A DNA stretch of 64,000 bases from Natronincola ferrireducens. Its GTDB lineage: Bacteria; Bacillota; Clostridia; Peptostreptococcales; Natronincolaceae. A program made the position numbers and the translations under genes. Below the pieces are notes generated by a model. The model saw only the letters and a list, made by a program, of their open reading frames with translations. It did no database searches and was not told where the DNA came from. Shown piece by piece: positions 28,261-38,015 of this stretch. The stretch's first letter is position 1. Each line of letters starts with the position of its first letter. Location of the stretch: positions 486,444 through 550,443 of the forward strand of contig NZ_FNFP01000002.1 of the NCBI RefSeq assembly GCF_900100845.1, read 5' to 3'.

Positions 28261-28289
28261 ATCATACACCAAATCTAAAATTTTTACAA
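28261..28289 (-). promoter_or_regulatory. candidate sigma-A promoter for the NUDIX gene
   Basis: The minus strand reads TTGTAA, 17 bases, TATGAT, which puts the start of transcription about 25-30 bases before the NUDIX ATG. The rest of 28290-28484 is AT-rich and shows no gene. Confidence 0.5.
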
Positions 28290-28484
28290 TGTTTTTTCAG
28301 AATATTAAATCAAGTTTTGCAAAATAGTTATTCTTATGCTATATAGTATGCTCAATAATTTTTAAAAAATTACAATAATTTCTAAATCATTTTCATTTTG
28401 ATTTATTTAGGATTATGATCATATTATAAAGAGTCACCCAGTTATAATTTTTTATTAATGTCTATAGATTCTGTTCCCCAATAG

Positions 28485-28545
28485 AATTACTATAGATAGC
28501 AGCCTCCCTTTTTTCAAAAAAGAGAGGCTGCTATCTATAGTAATT
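28485..28545 (-). terminator. long hairpin at the end of hflX
   Basis: A perfect 22-bp stem (28485-28506 with 28524-28545) has inner pairing of C/T- and A/G-runs. The distal arm is formed by the last codons of hflX and its TAA stop. Confidence 0.7.
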
Positions 28546-29833
28546 GAAATTTTTTATATTTATGATAATTAATATCTTCTATTTTTACCTTTAAAACTAT
28601 ACCTGTCTCTATATATTCTGAAGATACTATCTCTGCATCCTCATGAAGCTGTGAAGCTATATTACCTTGATTATAGGGGATTAAAAACTTTGTTTCAATA
28701 AATTTCTTTCCTATTCCCTTATCAATCATCTGTATTAAGTGCTCTAAGTTCTTCCCGGTAATAGCAGAAACAAAAACTGAATTTTCATCTTTGGGTATGT
28801 CAATGTCATATGCTAGTTTGTCACATTTATTAAATACATTAATAACTTTTTTATTCTCAACACCCAATTCCTTCAGTACCTTTAATGTTGTTGATTTTTG
28901 TAATTCATAATTTTCATTAGAAGCATCGATGATATGTAATAAGAGGTCAGCGTATTTCACCTCTTCTAATGTAGCCTTAAAAGCCTCTACTAAATCATGG
29001 GGCAATTTGCTTACAAAGCCAACTGTGTCCGTTAAAAGAAATTCTATATTATTGGATAAAGATATCTTTCTTAAAGATATATCTAGTGTAGCAAAAAGCT
29101 GATCTTTTGTGTATACTTCTCTTTTTTCATCATAATTTTCACTTTTCCGCAATAAAACATTCATTAGGGTAGACTTTCCTGCGTTAGTATATCCTACTAA
29201 TGCAACAATAGGCAACTCTGATTTTAATCTTTGATTTCTTTGGACTTCTCTATTTTTTTTAACTTCTTTAAGTTGAGACCTTATATCATCAATTCTTCTT
29301 AAAATATGTCTTCTGTCGGTTTCTAGCTTCATTTCTCCTGGCCCTCTAGTGCCTATACCTCCACCTTGCCGAGACAACTGCTTTCCTAGGCCTGACAACC
29401 TTGGTAACCGATACTTTAATTGAGCTAGTTCTACTTGCAGTTTTCCTTCTTTTGTTTGGGCTCTTTGAGCAAATATGTCTAGAATTAAAGTAGTGCGGTC
29501 GATAACATCAATTCCAATCATCGTTTCTAAATTTCTTATTTGGGCTCCTGATAATTCATCATTAAAAATAACTACATTTACATCATGATTCCTGCATATC
29601 TCTGCTATTTCTTCAACTTTTCCTTTCCCAATATAATGGGCAGGATGAATGGCCTGTTTATTTTGTACTGTTGTAGCCACAACCTCTGCTCCCGCAGCTT
29701 TTGCTAATTCCTCTAGTTCCTCCATAGATTCATCTAGCATTTCATTTTCTGCTTTCCTAGTAATATTCATACCTACAAGTACTGCTCTAATTGTTGGTGT
29801 TTCTAGTTCTTCTATTTTCATCCTTTTCTTCAC
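28535..29833 (-). CDS. hflX: GTPase HflX
   Basis: This 432-residue ribosome-associated GTPase has an N-terminal HflX domain, the glycine-rich GIGTRGPGEMKLETDRR (about 158-174), then G1 GYTNAGKSTLMN (about 211-222), G3 DTVGFVSKLPHDLVEAF and G4 NKCD. HflX splits stalled or heat-damaged ribosomes in other bacteria. Standalone gene with a terminator built into its 3' end. Confidence 0.95.
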   Translation of the reverse strand: MKKRMKIEELETPTIRAVLVGMNITRKAENEMLDESMEELEELAKAAGAEVVATTVQNKQAIHPAHYIGKGKVEEIAEICRNHDVNVVIFNDELSGAQIRNLETMIGIDVIDRTTLILDIFAQRAQTKEGKLQVELAQLKYRLPRLSGLGKQLSRQGGGIGTRGPGEMKLETDRRHILRRIDDIRSQLKEVKKNREVQRNQRLKSELPIVALVGYTNAGKSTLMNVLLRKSENYDEKREVYTKDQLFATLDISLRKISLSNNIEFLLTDTVGFVSKLPHDLVEAFKATLEEVKYADLLLHIIDASNENYELQKSTTLKVLKELGVENKKVINVFNKCDKLAYDIDIPKDENSVFVSAITGKNLEHLIQMIDKGIGKKFIETKFLIPYNQGNIASQLHEDAEIVSSEYIETGIVLKVKIEDINYHKYKKFQLL

Positions 29834-29907
29834 TCCTGTAGTTTATCCTGTATTTACCTTTATATATCATAACTGAAATATCATGGCTATTTCAATAGCT
29901 TATCTTT

Positions 29908-30591
29908 TTATTCCCCATAAAGTGGTGTAATATTTAAAAATTGATCTTTAGGAACATGAATATAGTTCATTGGTACCCTACCTACAATAACAGTTTCAGC
30001 CACGGGAATATAGGTAGTTACTTCAATAGTATTGGAACTAAAGGGTATAATTACCCGGACTTTCGTATTTACAATTAAAAATATACGGTGTCTTGTTTGG
30101 TTAATACCAGATTGCTCAAATTCTGTACCAAAGTTTACGTCCACCATACCTAAGGGAGTTACAGTCAATTTTATTTTAGGACCATACTGTGCTAACAATT
30201 GGCTTCCTAGGGCATTTCCTAGGGGAATACGTTCAGCTGTTGTTTGGATTTGCTTTAAATGTTCTTGAATGGTTAATGCTACATCAGAAGCTATCTTATT
30301 CATCATCATAGTATTAGCTTGCATTAGAGTAATATTGCCCTCATCATCTTCTTTAACAGTTATTAAATCCTCATATTTAATCTCTTGTTTAACCACTACA
30401 CTAACAGACTGGTTAATAGCTTTAGTAGTTATTTCCTGAGCCTTCAGTTCACCTATTGCTTGTACAGTAGGCATAATCTTATTATCAATATATAGAAATG
30501 TACCAGTTGCTACCATCATTACAAAAACTAGGAATATATATGCTTTGTACTTTAAATGTCTTTTTCTCTTTTTTATGTACAAAAAAATCAT
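29908..30591 (-). CDS. yunB: sporulation protein YunB
   Basis: This 227-residue protein has one N-terminal transmembrane helix (about 17-35). The YunB-type body includes IMPTVQAIGELKAQEITTKA (split over about 38-57) and PVAETVIVGRVPMNYIHV near the C-terminus. In Bacillus, YunB belongs to the mother-cell sigma-E regulon and affects spore formation. A CATATAAT at about the expected distance upstream resembles a sigma-E -10 box, but the -35 is weak. Confidence 0.88.
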   Translation of the reverse strand: MIFLYIKKRKRHLKYKAYIFLVFVMMVATGTFLYIDNKIMPTVQAIGELKAQEITTKAINQSVSVVVKQEIKYEDLITVKEDDEGNITLMQANTMMMNKIASDVALTIQEHLKQIQTTAERIPLGNALGSQLLAQYGPKIKLTVTPLGMVDVNFGTEFEQSGINQTRHRIFLIVNTKVRVIIPFSSNTIEVTTYIPVAETVIVGRVPMNYIHVPKDQFLNITPLYGE

Positions 30592-30691
30592 CCCCTTCTA
30601 TATATTATATGTGGGATTTCAGCTTTTGTGAAAATTTATTGGAAAGTATTTTGACTTTCTTATATAAATTATGTATAGTAGGATAGATACT

Positions 30692-30720
30692 TTAACAGCT
30701 TGTATGTTTTATGATATAAT
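30692..30720 (+). promoter_or_regulatory. sigma-A-type promoter for the class A PBP gene
   Basis: TTAACA, 17 bases, TATAAT is an almost perfect housekeeping promoter. It predicts a leader of about 160 bases before the ATG at 30891, preceded by GGAGG. No gene is visible in the rest of the 299-base divergent gap. Confidence 0.7.
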
Positions 30721-30890
30721 ATTATAGTCATCTTCATCTTTATAATAGGATTTGGTTATAGCATAAGAGCATATGAATTTTTTTATTGGTTAATAATGAT
30801 AAAGAGAATGTTTGTAATGTTACTTTTATTGATGAATTATTATTTATTATTTTTTAGCAGCCTTTTAACTTTAAGCACGGAGGTATAAAT

Positions 30891-33446
30891 ATGTCACAAA
30901 AAAAACAACCAGAAAAACCAAATAAATCAAGAAAAAAAACAAAAAGTAGTACAAGGAAAAAGATTATTTTAAGTATCATTATAACTCTTCTGGTAATCGG
31001 CTTTATTACTGCTGGTGCTGTAGTAGGGATAGTAGCCGGTATTATCAAAGATACAGAACCCATTGATGCCTCTAATATTTATGATTTGCTGGATGAGAGT
31101 TCCTTTATATTGGATGCAGAAGGACAGGTTCTTGAAAAGGTTCAAGCCAATGGTTACAGAGATATTGTGGAATATAACCAAATTCCACAGCACTTAATTG
31201 ATGCCTTTATCGCTATTGAAGACGAACGTTTTTGGACTCATAATGGCCTTGATTTTCGTCGTATTTTTGGTGCTGCCTGGACAAATATCCGTACTGGATC
31301 AAGACAAGGGGCTAGTACTATTAATCAGCAATTGGCAAAAAATTTGTATTTAACCCATGAGCAAACTTATACCAGAAAAATTCAAGATATGTATTATGCT
31401 ATCCAATTAGAGGAACAGCTTTCAAAGCAACAGATCCTAGAAGCCTATTTAAACACTATTTATTTAGGTAGTGGAGCCAATGGTGTTCAAGCAGCTGCAC
31501 AAATTTATTTTTCCAAGGATGTATCAGAGTTAACTATTGCTGAATCCGCCATTATTGCAGGGATTGCTAGGAACCCTCGTCGTTATTCACCAATCTTAAG
31601 TTTAGAGAAGGATCAAGTTGATGAAGATAAGCATTATGTTTTAGATGATAGGGATCCTCTAATTACTATTATCTATCAAGATAGCTTCCAGCCTAGACAA
31701 AGACTTGTTTTAAATAACATGAAAAGATTAGGAATGATTAATGAGGATGAATACCAAAAGGCTTTAGATGAAGATATTAAATCCAACTTAAAACCTAATC
31801 GTATGGTTGCAGAGGAATTTTCTTCATATTTTGGTGATTTAGTAAAAGATGATGTTATAAAAGCTTTTATGGATAATGGTTACTCTAGAGAAGAGGCCAG
31901 CACCTTACTTTCTTCTGGAGGTCTTAGAATATACAGTACAATGGATTCAAGAATACAAAAGATTTTAGATGAAGAATATGCAAAGCAAGAAAATTTCAAA
32001 AACCCTAGAACTGGACAAAACTTACTAGAGGTTGGGGAGGATGGTAATGTTCAGCCTCAATCTGCCATGGTGATTATGGACCATACTACAGGAGAGATCA
32101 AAGGTCTTATAGGTGGAAGAGGGTTTACTGGTCGTAAGATTTATAATAGAGCTGTAAATCCTAGACAACCTGGCTCCTCCATCAAACCCATCGCTGTATA
32201 TACTCCAGCAATTGATAATGGGTTTACAGCAGGAACAGTAATTGATGATATTCCAATTTATTTTAATAAACAAGAACCAACAAGACGTTGGCCTACTAAT
32301 GTTAATAGTAACCAGTATAGGGGCTTAATTACAATAAGAGAAGCCATTCGTCATTCTAGTAATGTTGGTGCCGCCGCAACACTACGTCAGCTAGGAAATT
32401 ACAATGATAATACAGCCTTTAACATTATGCTTGACTATATGGACAAATTTGGTATATCTACTGTTGTAAGGCCTGAAAACAGCATTAGAGGAAACTCTGA
32501 TTACACCTATTCCTCTGCCCTAGGGGGTATGACTAAAGGTGTATCTCCATTAGAGATGACAGCAGCCTTTGGGACATTGGCTAACCAGGGGGTTTATACA
32601 AAACCTATTACTTTCACAAAAGTTACAGACCGACATGGAAATCTAATTCTTGAAAAAAATTCACAGAAAAATCGTGTTGTAGCTCCTGAAACAGCCTATT
32701 TGATGACAGATATGTTAGTAACTGCCGTTAACAGTGGTACCGGAACAAGAGCTAGATTGAAGAATACACAAATTCCTGTAGCAGGAAAAACCGGGACAAC
32801 CAATGAAAGACTAGATGCTTGGTTTGTAGGTTATACCCCCTATTATACAGCTGCTACTTGGATAGGTTATGATACCAATCAAAAATCTCTTCCTGATGGT
32901 GGTGGTGCACTGGCAGCCCCTGTATGGAAAAGTGTAATGGATCGAATCCACGAAGGCATGAGTGCTAAAAGCTTTGAAAATCCAGGTAATCTTGTTAGAG
33001 TAAATATCTGTAACGTATCTGGGAAGTTACCTAATGAGTATTGTTCATTAGATCCCCGTGGTAGCAGAGTGATATCTGAACTCTTTATCAGTGGAACACA
33101 GCCTACTGAATCCTGCGATGTCCATGTACTGGCGGATATTCATGTCCCTACAGGGAAATTAGCTACTGAACATACACCACCTTGGGAAATAGAGTCAAGA
33201 GTCTTTATACAAAGACCTGTTCCCTACTATCCCGAGGAGCACAGTGGTTACAAGCCCGATGATTATATTTATGAATTGCCAAAAGAATATTATGACCCAC
33301 TTAAGGATGGTGGTGGTGTCCCCCCTTTTGGGGACGACTCTACAGATGGTTCAATAGATGATGATGGGTGGTTTGATGATTTATGGCCAGATGATGATGA
33401 TGAAGATCCCATAGATGATATTATTGATTCTGTAGATAATAACTAA
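30891..33446 (+). CDS. class A penicillin-binding protein (PBP1A type)
   Basis: This 851-residue bifunctional glycosyltransferase/transpeptidase has a Lys-rich cytoplasmic head (1-28) and a membrane helix (about 29-52). The GT51 domain includes AFIAIEDERFWTHNGLDFRR and GASTINQQLAKNLYL. The transpeptidase domain has SSIK (near 430), SSN (near 487) and KTGTT (near 628). The C-terminal tail (about 800-851) is very Asp/Gly-rich and probably unstructured. It makes and crosslinks peptidoglycan. Single-gene unit with its own promoter and terminator. Confidence 0.95.
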   Translation: MSQKKQPEKPNKSRKKTKSSTRKKIILSIIITLLVIGFITAGAVVGIVAGIIKDTEPIDASNIYDLLDESSFILDAEGQVLEKVQANGYRDIVEYNQIPQHLIDAFIAIEDERFWTHNGLDFRRIFGAAWTNIRTGSRQGASTINQQLAKNLYLTHEQTYTRKIQDMYYAIQLEEQLSKQQILEAYLNTIYLGSGANGVQAAAQIYFSKDVSELTIAESAIIAGIARNPRRYSPILSLEKDQVDEDKHYVLDDRDPLITIIYQDSFQPRQRLVLNNMKRLGMINEDEYQKALDEDIKSNLKPNRMVAEEFSSYFGDLVKDDVIKAFMDNGYSREEASTLLSSGGLRIYSTMDSRIQKILDEEYAKQENFKNPRTGQNLLEVGEDGNVQPQSAMVIMDHTTGEIKGLIGGRGFTGRKIYNRAVNPRQPGSSIKPIAVYTPAIDNGFTAGTVIDDIPIYFNKQEPTRRWPTNVNSNQYRGLITIREAIRHSSNVGAAATLRQLGNYNDNTAFNIMLDYMDKFGISTVVRPENSIRGNSDYTYSSALGGMTKGVSPLEMTAAFGTLANQGVYTKPITFTKVTDRHGNLILEKNSQKNRVVAPETAYLMTDMLVTAVNSGTGTRARLKNTQIPVAGKTGTTNERLDAWFVGYTPYYTAATWIGYDTNQKSLPDGGGALAAPVWKSVMDRIHEGMSAKSFENPGNLVRVNICNVSGKLPNEYCSLDPRGSRVISELFISGTQPTESCDVHVLADIHVPTGKLATEHTPPWEIESRVFIQRPVPYYPEEHSGYKPDDYIYELPKEYYDPLKDGGGVPPFGDDSTDGSIDDDGWFDDLWPDDDDEDPIDDIIDSVDNN

Positions 33447-33448
33447 AC

Positions 33449-33494
33449 AAATAAATTAAGAGCAGAGAAAAAATTCTCTGCTCTTAATTTATTT
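33449..33494. terminator. bidirectional terminator between the PBP gene and spoVAF
   Basis: A perfect 21-bp stem with a 4-base loop lies three bases after the PBP stop and overlaps the spoVAF stop. A-rich and T-rich flanks suit termination from both sides. Confidence 0.88.
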
Positions 33495-34937
33495 ATCATG
33501 CTTATCTTTAGTTCTTAGAAATGCTGGTCTGCTACTGACATCTGGAATAGGCTGTCTAAACAATATGGTTCTTAAGGCCTTTCCATCAAATGGTATGAGG
33601 GGCCATAGGTATTTAGTATCTCCATAGCCTTTAGTGCTGAACAATGTAATTAACATAATTAAAATACCAATTACAAAGCCGTATATTTTCCCAACTCCTG
33701 TTAATATGATTAATAACAGCCTAAATAATCTAACTGCATAAGAAAATTCTATACTGGGGGTTGCAAACATCCCTATACCTGCCACCGCCATATACAGGAC
33801 TGTTTCTGGTACAAACCACCCTACATCAACAGCAAATTCACTTAAAAGGAGGGCCCCAATAATACCTAATGATGTAGATAATGTATTAGGTGTATGTATT
33901 GATGCAATCCTTAACATGTCTAACCCAATTTCAAGAATTAGAAATTGTATATATAAGGGTATATTTGCATCTTCCTTTGGACCAATAAATTGAATAGCCT
34001 CAGGCAGCTTTTGATTATAGAATACCCCCAATAACCATAGTGGTGGTAAAACAAAGGAAAAGAAAATACCTAGTAGTCTTACCCACCTAATATAAGTCCC
34101 TACAGATGGCGCTTGGTAATAATCTTCTGCATGCTGGGTAAAATGGAAAATCGTTACAGGTAATATCATAACACTGGGGGAAGTGTCCACAATAATAATG
34201 ATATGTCCTTCTAACAAATGGGCTGCAGCAACATCAGGCCTTTCTGTAAACTTTGCCTTAGGAAAGGGATTCCATCCCCCACCTAGTATGAATTCCTGTA
34301 GGGATTTTTCTGCCATAGTCAATGCATCGATATTAATTTCATCTATTTGATTTTTCAATTTTTCAACTAAATCCTTATTGGCTATATCTTTAATATATCC
34401 AATTACTATATCACTTTTTGAACGGGTTCCTACTTTTGTAATTTCAAAGCAGAGCTTTGGATCCCTAATTCTCCTTCTAATAAGGGCTGTATTAAATATA
34501 ATTGTTTCTACAAATCCATCCCTTGACCCTCTAGTTACCCTTTCTAAATCCGGTTCCTCAGGACCTCTTATGGGATATTCTCTAACATCTATAATAATAG
34601 CTTCCTTTTCTCCATCAATAAGCAAGGCTAAGGCTCCAGATAATATCCAATCCTGTATAGTTTCTACTTCATCCTCTGTTTCTACTTCTAAATAGGCTAT
34701 TTTGCTTTTTATTAATTTTTCTAGGGTATTGATAGCAATGTCTTCCTTCTTTAAATTTTGAAGGGTCCCCATAATCCATACCATGACATCATCCTTAGCA
34801 AAACCATCAATAAAAAGCATTAAAGCATCCTTGTTGGCAACCTTTATCTCTCTATCAACAATATCAAAGGATTGACCAATCCCTAAGTTATCTGTAAATA
34901 TCTGTTTGTTTTCCTTGAGTTTTTGAGCTATTTTCAT
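33489..34937 (-). CDS. spoVAF: SpoVAF / GerA-type spore germination protein
   Basis: This protein of about 482 residues belongs to the GerA/SpoVAF family, with a soluble N-terminal half (to about 290) and four to five membrane helices in the C-terminal half (for example WVRLLGIFFSFVLPPLWLLG). In Bacillus, SpoVAF acts with the germinosome during dipicolinate release. The ATG at 34937 has GGAG at six to seven bases, while the alternative GTG at 34949 has no room for a ribosome binding site. It overlaps the end of spoVAEa by about 50 bases. It is the last gene of the spoVA operon. Confidence 0.9.
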   Translation of the reverse strand: MKIAQKLKENKQIFTDNLGIGQSFDIVDREIKVANKDALMLFIDGFAKDDVMVWIMGTLQNLKKEDIAINTLEKLIKSKIAYLEVETEDEVETIQDWILSGALALLIDGEKEAIIIDVREYPIRGPEEPDLERVTRGSRDGFVETIIFNTALIRRRIRDPKLCFEITKVGTRSKSDIVIGYIKDIANKDLVEKLKNQIDEINIDALTMAEKSLQEFILGGGWNPFPKAKFTERPDVAAAHLLEGHIIIIVDTSPSVMILPVTIFHFTQHAEDYYQAPSVGTYIRWVRLLGIFFSFVLPPLWLLGVFYNQKLPEAIQFIGPKEDANIPLYIQFLILEIGLDMLRIASIHTPNTLSTSLGIIGALLLSEFAVDVGWFVPETVLYMAVAGIGMFATPSIEFSYAVRLFRLLLIILTGVGKIYGFVIGILIMLITLFSTKGYGDTKYLWPLIPFDGKALRTILFRQPIPDVSSRPAFLRTKDKHDK

Positions 34938-35499
34938 AACCTGCTCCACTCCTATTTAATATTTCTTCCAGTGCCTTTGTAATAATAGGGGCTCCTTTTC
35001 TTGGATCATCCTTGCCCTTCATCTTACCAATATCACCAACTCCAACTACTATAGGAACGCTGCACTGCTCTACAATATCTACTGTATCCCCATACAATAC
35101 CTTATCTGAAGTAGGATTCCCATCTTTGTCTACTGCTTTATCAATAATATTTCCATGATTATCTATAGAAAAGTCAGGATGTACACCCTCCACATCCTTG
35201 GTATTTGATGCTACAACCACCACTCCTAATACTTGTATTTTATCATTCTCAATAAGCTTACATAATATCTCCTCACCTACTCCCATATTTTCGTTTCCTT
35301 CATCATCCACCATCACAACTACAGGATCATGGACTGCCTCCTCTATGAACTTTATAATCTCTTTATCATTAATGGGAGTAGGATTGCCTCCAGACTTTGA
35401 AATGCATCTACCGCCAATATTTCTGACGGCCACTTCAATTGCTTTTTTTGCACATCTATCTCCATCTGTAACTAATATAACTTTTCTTTTTTCCTCCAT
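34888..35499 (-). CDS. spoVAEA: stage V sporulation protein AEa (soluble)
   Basis: This 203-residue soluble protein matches the SpoVAEa family. It begins RKVILVTDGDRCAKKAIEVA (3-22, split here) and continues with IGGRCISKSGGNPTPIND and VVGVGDIGKMKGKDDPRKGAP (about 155-175). No membrane helices are seen. It belongs to the channel operon for dipicolinic acid, but its exact role is not known in any organism. It lies between spoVAEb and spoVAF. Confidence 0.9.
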   Translation of the reverse strand: MEEKRKVILVTDGDRCAKKAIEVAVRNIGGRCISKSGGNPTPINDKEIIKFIEEAVHDPVVVMVDDEGNENMGVGEEILCKLIENDKIQVLGVVVVASNTKDVEGVHPDFSIDNHGNIIDKAVDKDGNPTSDKVLYGDTVDIVEQCSVPIVVGVGDIGKMKGKDDPRKGAPIITKALEEILNRSGAGYENSSKTQGKQTDIYR

Positions 35500-35510
35500 T
35501 TTATGCTCCT

Positions 35511-35867
35511 TTATGGTTTGGTTTTAGGATCAAATATAATTGACATAATATAACCAAATACGATGGCCGCTGTAATTCCTCCAGCTGTAGCCTGTACTCC
35601 CCCTATAAAAGCTCCCATTAAGCCATTTTCCTTAACACCATTCATGGCCCCTTTGGCTAATGAATATCCAAATCCTGGTAAAGGTATAGTTGCCCCTGCA
35701 CCACCTATTCTTACTAAAGGTTCATAAACTCCTAAAGCTGTTAGAATTACCCCAGCTGTTACAAATATAACCAGTACGTGGGCGGGGGTTAATCTAGTTG
35801 CATCCATCAATAGCTGACCTAATAAACAAATGAAGCCTCCCACTATAAAAGCATTAATATAACCCAT
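35511..35867 (-). CDS. spoVAEB: stage V sporulation protein AEb (membrane)
   Basis: This 118-residue membrane protein has three to four helices and the SpoVAE sequence GYINAFIVGGFICLLGQLLM, then GVYEPLVRIGGAGATIPLPG. It is homologous to SpoVAC and is part of the inner spore membrane Ca-dipicolinate channel. It lies between spoVAD and spoVAEa. Confidence 0.92.
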   Translation of the reverse strand: MGYINAFIVGGFICLLGQLLMDATRLTPAHVLVIFVTAGVILTALGVYEPLVRIGGAGATIPLPGFGYSLAKGAMNGVKENGLMGAFIGGVQATAGGITAAIVFGYIMSIIFDPKTKP

Positions 35868-35882
35868 CTCGTGCTACACCTC

Positions 35883-36905
35883 CTAGCCATCTAATCCACC
35901 TTCTATTGTGACTGCATGGGCAATACTAGGAATCGATTCCCCCTGCTGAATACTAGTAGGAGATAGTAAGGCACCTGTGGAAACCAATAGAATTTTATTA
36001 AACCTTTTCTCCTTTAACATTTTATATAGGTATCCAGAAAATACTACAGCTGAACATCCACATCCACTGCCCCCCGCATGGGTATCTTGTTTATCATGGT
36101 CGAATATTTCAACACCACAATCCTTTAGCTTTTTTTCAACATTGATGCCCTCTTTTCTCAATAAATCTCCGGCAATATTTCTACCTATTTTTCCTAAGTC
36201 TCCGGTTATAATCAAATCATATTCATCAGGAGAATTACCTATATCTTCAAAATGAGCTCTAATTGTATCTACTGCTGCTGGTGCCATTGCTGCCCCCATA
36301 TTGTTGGCATCAATGATACCATAATCCAATACCTTCCCTGTCGTAATATGGGTTATGTAGGGCCCTTTACCCCTCTGGGCTATAACAGCAGCTCCTGCAC
36401 CTGTTACAGTCCATTGGGTAGTAAGTGGCCTCTGATTCCCTAACTCTAAAGGAAATCTAAATTGTCTTTCAGCCGAAGAAAAATGGCTAGATGTGGTAGC
36501 TATTATATGATGACCATATCCACCATCAATCATCATGGCTGCTAGGCTTAACGCTTGAGCCATAGTAGAGCAAGCGCCAAATAATCCAAAATAGGGTATT
36601 TGTAAATCCCTAGCTGCAAAGGTTGAAGACATTAACTGATTTAGTAGATCACCAGCAAACAAGTAGTCAATATCTTCCAATGTAAGTCTTGCCTCCATAA
36701 CAGCAGATTTTACAGCTTCCTTTAACATTTTGCTTTCCGCCTTCTCCCAACTATCTTCTCCATATAAATCATCTTGTAGTATATGGTGGAAATAATTAGA
36801 CAGCGGTCCCTCTCCTTCCTTGGGACCAACAATAGAGTAGGTAGCAAGTATGGAGGGTGGGTTCAATAATTTAACTGTCTGTCTACCAATTTTTTTCTTT
36901 GTCAT
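35883..36905 (-). CDS. spoVAD: stage V sporulation protein AD (dipicolinate-binding)
   Basis: This 340-residue protein has a thiolase-like fold, starting with KLLNPPSILATYSIVGPKEG. The ancestral Cys region is in FGLFGACSTMAQALSLAAMM (about 127-146). DTHAGGSGCGCSAVVFSGYL (about 269-288) is typical of SpoVAD. SpoVAD binds dipicolinic acid with calcium during spore loading. Central gene of the operon. Confidence 0.95.
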   Translation of the reverse strand: MTKKKIGRQTVKLLNPPSILATYSIVGPKEGEGPLSNYFHHILQDDLYGEDSWEKAESKMLKEAVKSAVMEARLTLEDIDYLFAGDLLNQLMSSTFAARDLQIPYFGLFGACSTMAQALSLAAMMIDGGYGHHIIATTSSHFSSAERQFRFPLELGNQRPLTTQWTVTGAGAAVIAQRGKGPYITHITTGKVLDYGIIDANNMGAAMAPAAVDTIRAHFEDIGNSPDEYDLIITGDLGKIGRNIAGDLLRKEGINVEKKLKDCGVEIFDHDKQDTHAGGSGCGCSAVVFSGYLYKMLKEKRFNKILLVSTGALLSPTSIQQGESIPSIAHAVTIEGGLDG

Positions 36906-36917
36906 TGTTTCTTTCCC

Positions 36918-37373
36918 CTATAATCTTATGAAATAATAAATTATTCCTACGATAACAGATGTTGTAATACCATATACCAATACAGGGCCTGCTAAAACAA
37001 ACATTTTTGCTGCTACCCCAAATACATACCCTTCTCTCTTAAATTCCATGGCTGGAGCTACAATGGAATTAGCAAAACCTGTAATAGGAACAATAGAACC
37101 TGCACCAGCTCTTTTCCCAATTTGATCATACACCCCTAAGCCCGTCAATAATGCTCCAATAAAAATCATAATTAATATAGTAGTATTGGTTGCATCTAAA
37201 TGATTCATATCAAAAATACTTTCAATTCTACTGTGTATAAACTGTCCTATGACACATATACTTCCACCTATAGTAAAGGACCATATACAATTTTTTGCAT
37301 AATTGGGCTTTGGGGATTTCTCTGCTACATAGTTTTGATAATCCCTATTATCTTTTAATAGTTTTTTTGACAT
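36918..37373 (-). CDS. spoVAC: stage V sporulation protein AC
   Basis: This 151-residue membrane protein has about four helices, with NCIWSFTIGGSICVIGQFIH near residue 28 and GKRAGAGSIVPITGFANSIV near 87. SpoVAC is the mechanosensitive channel component for dipicolinate release. The gene is preceded by a 52-codon ORF (37411-37569) where most spoVA operons have none. Confidence 0.93.
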   Translation of the reverse strand: MSKKLLKDNRDYQNYVAEKSPKPNYAKNCIWSFTIGGSICVIGQFIHSRIESIFDMNHLDATNTTILIMIFIGALLTGLGVYDQIGKRAGAGSIVPITGFANSIVAPAMEFKREGYVFGVAAKMFVLAGPVLVYGITTSVIVGIIYYFIRL

Positions 37374-37410
37374 TATGTCACCTCTAGGAATAAATGAATT
37401 CTATATTTAA

Positions 37411-37569
37411 TCATCGTATTTCACTGACTTTTTTTTTCCCTTTTAATTTTTCTACGTGTATTTCAAAGGTCTTATCTTCAAATTGATGGATAGATTGCTT
37501 TTCCTCTATATTTTGCAGGATTAAAGGATTAATCTCTGGACTATCTCTGTACTGATTTAAAGTATTCAT
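37411..37569 (-). CDS. 52-residue uncharacterised protein inside the spoVA operon
   Basis: Minus-strand ATG at 37569, preceded by AAAGGAG at eight bases, opens a 52-codon frame ending TGA at 37411. The product starts MNTLNQYRDSPEINPLILQN and ends KGKKKVSEIR. It is hydrophilic, has no membrane helix and has a Lys-rich tail. It fills the gap between spoVAB and spoVAC on the same strand. I do not recognise a family. The ribosome binding site and operonic position are the support for a real gene. Confidence 0.6.
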   Translation of the reverse strand: MNTLNQYRDSPEINPLILQNIEEKQSIHQFEDKTFEIHVEKLKGKKKVSEIR

Positions 37570-37593
37570 AAGATATCTTCTCCTTTATTGTTA

Positions 37594-38004
37594 CTAATGG
37601 ATAATTAACCAATGTATAAATGATCCTAGCATTTTTCCTGAAATTAAAGCATAGACCACATATATAACATATTCTTCTATTTGAAACCGTCTTACAACTA
37701 CTGGGATAACATTCATTACTTCTGCTAAAGCTGATGCCAAAAGACCTATGAAGATACCCATAAATAAACCTATTATGGTAACGAAAATAATATTTGTATT
37801 GAAAGCATTTGTTGTTAAAGAAAAAAGAGATGCTATTGTAGCACTAATTATAATAGTATTTTCATAAATCCATATGTTTTTATAGGTTTTTGTTAATTGA
37901 GCTATCCTAGGAATAATGTCCAGTAGCGTAAGAAGAGCAACGATACCACTTCCTACTATAATGCCATTTGATAAACCAATTAATGGAATAATTATTTTCA
38001 CCAT
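37594..38004 (-). CDS. spoVAB: stage V sporulation protein AB
   Basis: This 136-residue protein has four hydrophobic helices and the SpoVAB-type sequence GLSNGIIVGSGIVALLTLLD (7-26) and LASALAEVMNVIPVVVRRF (about 88-106). It is an inner spore membrane component of the dipicolinate channel complex. It starts 12 bases after spoVAA ends. Confidence 0.9.
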   Translation of the reverse strand: MVKIIIPLIGLSNGIIVGSGIVALLTLLDIIPRIAQLTKTYKNIWIYENTIIISATIASLFSLTTNAFNTNIIFVTIIGLFMGIFIGLLASALAEVMNVIPVVVRRFQIEEYVIYVVYALISGKMLGSFIHWLIIH

Positions 38005-38015
38005 GATAATCCCTT

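Noticed and set aside
30032..30268. Plus-strand ORFs opposite yunB, hflX, rnf and other genes
   Set aside because: They are shadows of well-supported minus-strand genes and have no ribosome binding sites or domains of their own.
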